NCBI GenBank assembly: GCA_027625915.1
Contig: JANTQA010000023.1
Coordinates: 9,548,001 to 9,612,000, forward strand
DNA from: Anaeramoeba flamelloides
Lineage: Eukaryota > Metamonada > Anaeramoebidae
DNA: 64,000 nt
Direction of reading: 5' to 3'
This document shows, piece after piece, positions 60,124-64,000 of this stretch. The notes beneath the pieces were generated by a model, which worked only from the letters and a program-made list of their open reading frames with translations, searched no databases and was not told the origin of the DNA. The stretch's first letter is position 1. Each line of letters starts with the position of its first letter. Both the position numbers and the translations under genes were made by a program.

Positions 60124-62256
60124 ATGTTTTTCAATTATTTTTTCAAAAAACAAAGAAAAAGATCTTTCAAATCTTAAATATAATTAAACACGAAAAATAT
60201 TGTAGAGAATCAACTTTCTTATTAACCAATTTTCATAGAATTTAAAAAGTTCAAATAAAGACAATAAATATTTTATACCATACATTTTATTTTAACAAGC
60301 ATTTTTTTTTTTTTTTTCTTTTATTTTTTTTTAAGGACAGAAAAACCATCTATCATCCACAACAAGAATGCTGTATTTTTAAAACAATTTCTTTTCTTTT
60401 GTTTTTTAAAATAATATGTTACCACTTGAACTGTCTTTGTTTTAGCATATTAAAAAATACATTACTGTACACAAATAAAAAATGAAAAAATAAAGAACAA
60501 TAATATATTTCAGAAAAGTAAATGGGAATCTCAAGTTCCAATTTGCCAATCATCAAGAAAGAAAAGAACAAAATTTTGAGTGCCACTGAAGTATTTTTTG
60601 TTTGTTTTTAAGGATTTTAAATGTTTTTTTTTAAAACTCAAAATTAAAACGAAAAAAATAAATGAAAATTCAAAAAAATTAATTAATTTTTTATTATTTA
60701 AAAAAAAATTGGAGGATTATCAGATCAAAAAAATGTTATTAAAGCATTGATTGACCATTTTGGTTATAAATTAATCATTATAAATTGACAATTCTTGTTA
60801 AAATTCTCATCAGCAACAAATCCCATAATCCAATAGCATTGTATATTTCATTAGTCTATAACCATCTCTTTGTAAAAGTATTTTTTTTCAAAAGTTTATT
60901 GCTTTTTTATTTGAATAGGGACAATTCAAAAAACAAATAAAAGATCTCAATTTAAATTTTTGTTTTTGTTGTAAATTTCATCTTAAGAGTTTACATAATT
61001 AAACTCGAGAGATACATTCAACAACCACATGAAGACTTTTTCAATGAAAAAAAAAATTTATAACAAATGTAATTTTGATTATGGAAAAAAGGTATCTGTA
61101 GAAAATAATAAATTTTTTGTTTCAATTGTAAATGGGTATGTGTCATATACAATGTAATTTTTGTGAAATTTTGATGGTCCTACACACGAAATTTTTTTTT
61201 TTTTTATTTTGATTTCAATTTATTGGTAGACATTTGAATGAAGTTGAGAAAATAGGTTATATATTTTTCTTGGTTGGGTGGTGTTTATAACACTTAGAAA
61301 AAATCATATATTAATTTTCATCAAAACAATGAGTTAAATTTTATGAGTTATTATTTATTGTAATGTGAGGATCTTAAATGAAAAAAAAAAAAAAAAAATA
61401 GAAAAAAATATTAAAAGTTTTTTAATTCACATTTTTTCGATCAATTTAAAGCTAGAAGAATTTTCGATTTCTAATAAAAGAAATTAACACCAAATATTAA
61501 ATTAACTTTATCTAAATTACACAATTTTTAAAAAGTTATTTTCTACGGCCATTTTAAACTTTTAAATTCAATAATAATTATCGAATAACAAAACATTTTT
61601 ATTCTTTTTATTTTTCAATAAAAAACATAACTGGTTAATTAAGATCTTGGGCGAATTCATATTTTTTTTATACATTTATTTATTCAATTTTTTATATTTA
61701 TATACTTTAACCAATAAATCAACCAATTTTCTCATAAAAAACAATAGAGAGGGGGGGGGGAGAGCGAGAGAGAGATATATAGAGGGAGAGAAGAAAAAAA
61801 TAATACGAATAATTGGTAGAGTATTATCCAACAAAGATTTTTTTTCTAGAAATAACCTTTATATGTGCCTAATAATAATGTTATTTTTTTATCATTTTTT
61901 TTAGCTTTTCTTTTAAAAAAATAATAACTAAATTATTTTAAACAGTTTAAAAACCAAACAGGGAAATTTGTAAAAAATAAAGAAAAACCAACTGAGTTTA
62001 AAAAAAAAATAAAAGGGTTTGTATATTAATTAACAATGAAAAAAAGAAAATAATTTTCTCATTTAATTCAATAATAGTAAAAAAAGATCATAACATTGAT
62101 TCTCAAGAGTATTTTGGTTTATTTGATAATTGATTGTTCAGATTCATTTGAGAATGTTGCTGGTTAATTTTTTTTAATTCTAAATGTACTTTGACTTATT
62201 TTTTTTCTGTTTTAAAGCAATTCAAAATATCTTGTTTCGGTGTTTCATACGCAATA

Positions 62257-62455
62257 CAGTCAGTTTCACTTTTAAGGCACAGACTTTCAACGAAAATTAA
62301 GGCACAAAAAAAAATATCAAATTAAGGCACAAAATTTTGGATTCTAGTAAAATAATTTGTAAAAATTAAAAATTCCAAATTTTGTGCCTTAATTTGAAAT
62401 TTTTTTGTACTTTAAATATCGTTGAAAGTTTGTACCTTAATAGTGAAACTGATTG
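62257..62455. mobile_element. TA-flanked MITE, copy 2 (199 bp)
   Basis: Starts CAGTCAGTTTCACTTTTAAG and ends in GTGAAACTGATTG, flanked by TA at 62255-62256 and 62456-62457. Same internal AAGGCACA(A/G)A words as copy 1 at 29760-29956, with several substitutions mainly in the right arm, so it appears older. Confidence 0.85.
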
Positions 62456-62579
62456 TAAGTAACCATTTTATCTATTTTATTTGTAACATTTCTCCAAATA
62501 AAAATGAATTAAAATAAGTAAAAAATCATTAATTAGAGAATTTAATAAGTTAAATCTCGAAACTAAACTCTTTATAAAA

Positions 62580-62932
62580 TATTGTGACTCACCTGAAATA
62601 ATAAATTGGAAGAAAAAAATTATTCTTTAGTATTCAATAACAATTAATAACTAAATCTGATTTTTAATTCACTTTTAAATCCTTCTAAATATATAATAAC
62701 CTGATATAATATAAATTGAAAAATAAAAAAAAAAATAAAACCAAAAACTAAAAAAAAGTGACTCACAATTTTTGAAAAGAGCATTACAGATTTCTATTTA
62801 CTCAACTTTCACTACGAAAAAAAGTTGAACAATAAGATTTTTTATGAATAATTCAATTCATTTTTAAAGACATTACATCGTCACAGTTTTCTTAGTGATT
62901 ATTGGTCTTTTTAAAGGTTATTTTTTCAACAT

Positions 62933-62963
<31 letters not shown>

Positions 62964-63200
62964 AGAAATAAAAAAAAAGAAATAAAAAAAAGAAATAAAA
63001 AAAAAGAAAAAGAAAAAGTAAAACAAAAAGAAAAATAAAAATTTGAAAAATCAAATCTAAAATTTACACAATGAGAAAAAATGAATTTGATCTAAATAAT
63101 TGAAAATATTTTATTTCTAAAATACTGAAATAAACCCTCAAAACAGCTTCAATAAACATTATAAATGGGTCAAAATTTTTGAACAAGATTTTATTTTACA
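62580..63200. repeat. Dispersed repeat, inverted relative to 41840-42420
   Basis: The reverse complement of 41840-42420 matches in order: GAGCATTACAGA, TCAACTTTCACTA, AAAAAGTTGAACAA, AATGAATTTGATC, CTGAAATAAACCCTCAAAA and ATTATAAATGGGTCAAAATT. This shows a repeat of at least 600 bp present at both loci. Confidence 0.65.
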
Positions 63201-64000
63201 ATTCTGAAAAAAAAAATTTCAAAAAAATTAAATATATTTGATAATTTATCACGTTTTAATAACTTTACATATAATAAACTACTATTATTTAATGAAAGAT
63301 ATTTTGTCAAAAATTATTTTAAAAGATATTTTAAAATTAATTTAAAAATACAATTTTCCAGGTTCTATTAATATTTTTTCAGATTTAAATATAAAAAAAA
63401 TTGAATATTTTTTTTCTTCTCATTTAAGTAGCTATTTTATTATCTTTTGAAAGTATTTTAAATTTAATAAATATTTTTCAAATAGGGAACTAATTAAGTA
63501 GACCATTTAAAGAATTATTTGCAGTTTTAAATTGAAAAAAATATTTTATTTTTAATTTTTTTTTTCAAAATTTGTTAATATAGCTTTTTTCTATTTTTAA
63601 AACCTTATATTAATGATTTCTTCTCTCTTTTTGAGATGAGAAAAAAATACTAAATGTTTTTTAAAGGGATATTGATTTCGGTCAAAATAAAACCAAAAAA
63701 GATTTTTGGTTTTCGGTATTTTTTTAAAACTAAGAATTAGAATCACTTTAATATCCAACCTTTATGGGTAAACTACTGGATTTTTTCTTTGTTTTTTTAT
63801 TGATTAAATAATCACTTTCCTTAAGGGGGTAGCCAGGGGAAAGTATTTTTTTTTTCACTTTTTTACAATTTTGAAGAGGATCAGAAAATAAAATTTTTTA
63901 CTTTGGCTGTATCTCATAGTTTTTGATTATTTAATGTATTTTATTCATTAGATTTTTAATTTTTTTTTCATGGTCTCAAAGAAATTGTCCGAATTGAATG

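Larger units (their letters stand above)
60124..64000. other. Intergenic to the right edge, about 3.9 kb
   Basis: No recognisable gene. It contains a G10 run (61751-61760) followed by GA repeats, the second TA-flanked MITE (62257-62455), a dispersed repeat (62580-63200) and purine simple sequence at 62941-63040. Confidence 0.5.

Overview
The window is nuclear DNA of an extremely AT-rich, intron-bearing microbial eukaryote. Evidence is seen throughout: long A and T tracts, protein genes interrupted by GT-AG introns (45 bp to about 5.8 kb), eukaryotic translation and chromatin genes, Asn and Lys/Glu runs in proteins, and UAA as the usual stop. The mix of SIN3, an RB-like gene, a classical G-alpha, SLC44 and eukaryotic ribosomal proteins fits a free-living amoeboid protist (Amoebozoa, Anaeramoebae or similar). 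The sequence alone does not let me choose a lineage.

Layout. 1-657: start of a choline-transporter-like (SLC44) gene on the minus strand, running off the left edge. 5518-15720: a four-exon SIN3 co-repressor gene (minus), including a 5.8 kb intron full of repeats. 19227-19802: a compact SURF6/RRP14 ribosome-biogenesis gene (minus). 21152-21492: a frame-broken ORF with an HTH-like segment. 24169-24645: a three-exon 101-aa gene of unknown function (minus). 27733-28347: an intronless 204-aa gene of unknown function (plus). 34293-35226: ribosomal protein S9/uS4 (minus, one intron). 38471-43562: heterotrimeric G-protein alpha subunit (plus, three exons, one 3.9 kb intron). 48747-50087: intronless EF-1alpha (minus). 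51171-51251: tRNA-Leu(UAA) (minus). 53036-56675: a retinoblastoma-family gene (plus) broken by in-frame TAA codons and by frame changes at homopolymers. 59094-60123: ribosomal protein S5/uS7 (plus, three exons).

Between and inside these genes lies repeat-derived DNA. It includes two copies of a roughly 198 bp TA-flanked inverted-repeat element (one nested inside a larger foldback), three more foldback elements of about 450-790 bp, at least nine copies of a palindromic hairpin family alternating with a second hairpin type, remnants that may come from a LINE-type retrotransposon, several pairs of diverged dispersed repeats, and a 116 bp (AC)n microsatellite.

The genes do not form one pathway, but three themes recur: protein synthesis (uS4, uS7, EF-1alpha, tRNA-Leu, SURF6), transcriptional repression and cell-cycle control (SIN3 and RB, which in other eukaryotes both act with histone deacetylases), and membrane signalling or transport (G-alpha, SLC44). 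The most unusual item is the RB-family locus: clearly homologous along its length but not translatable as read.
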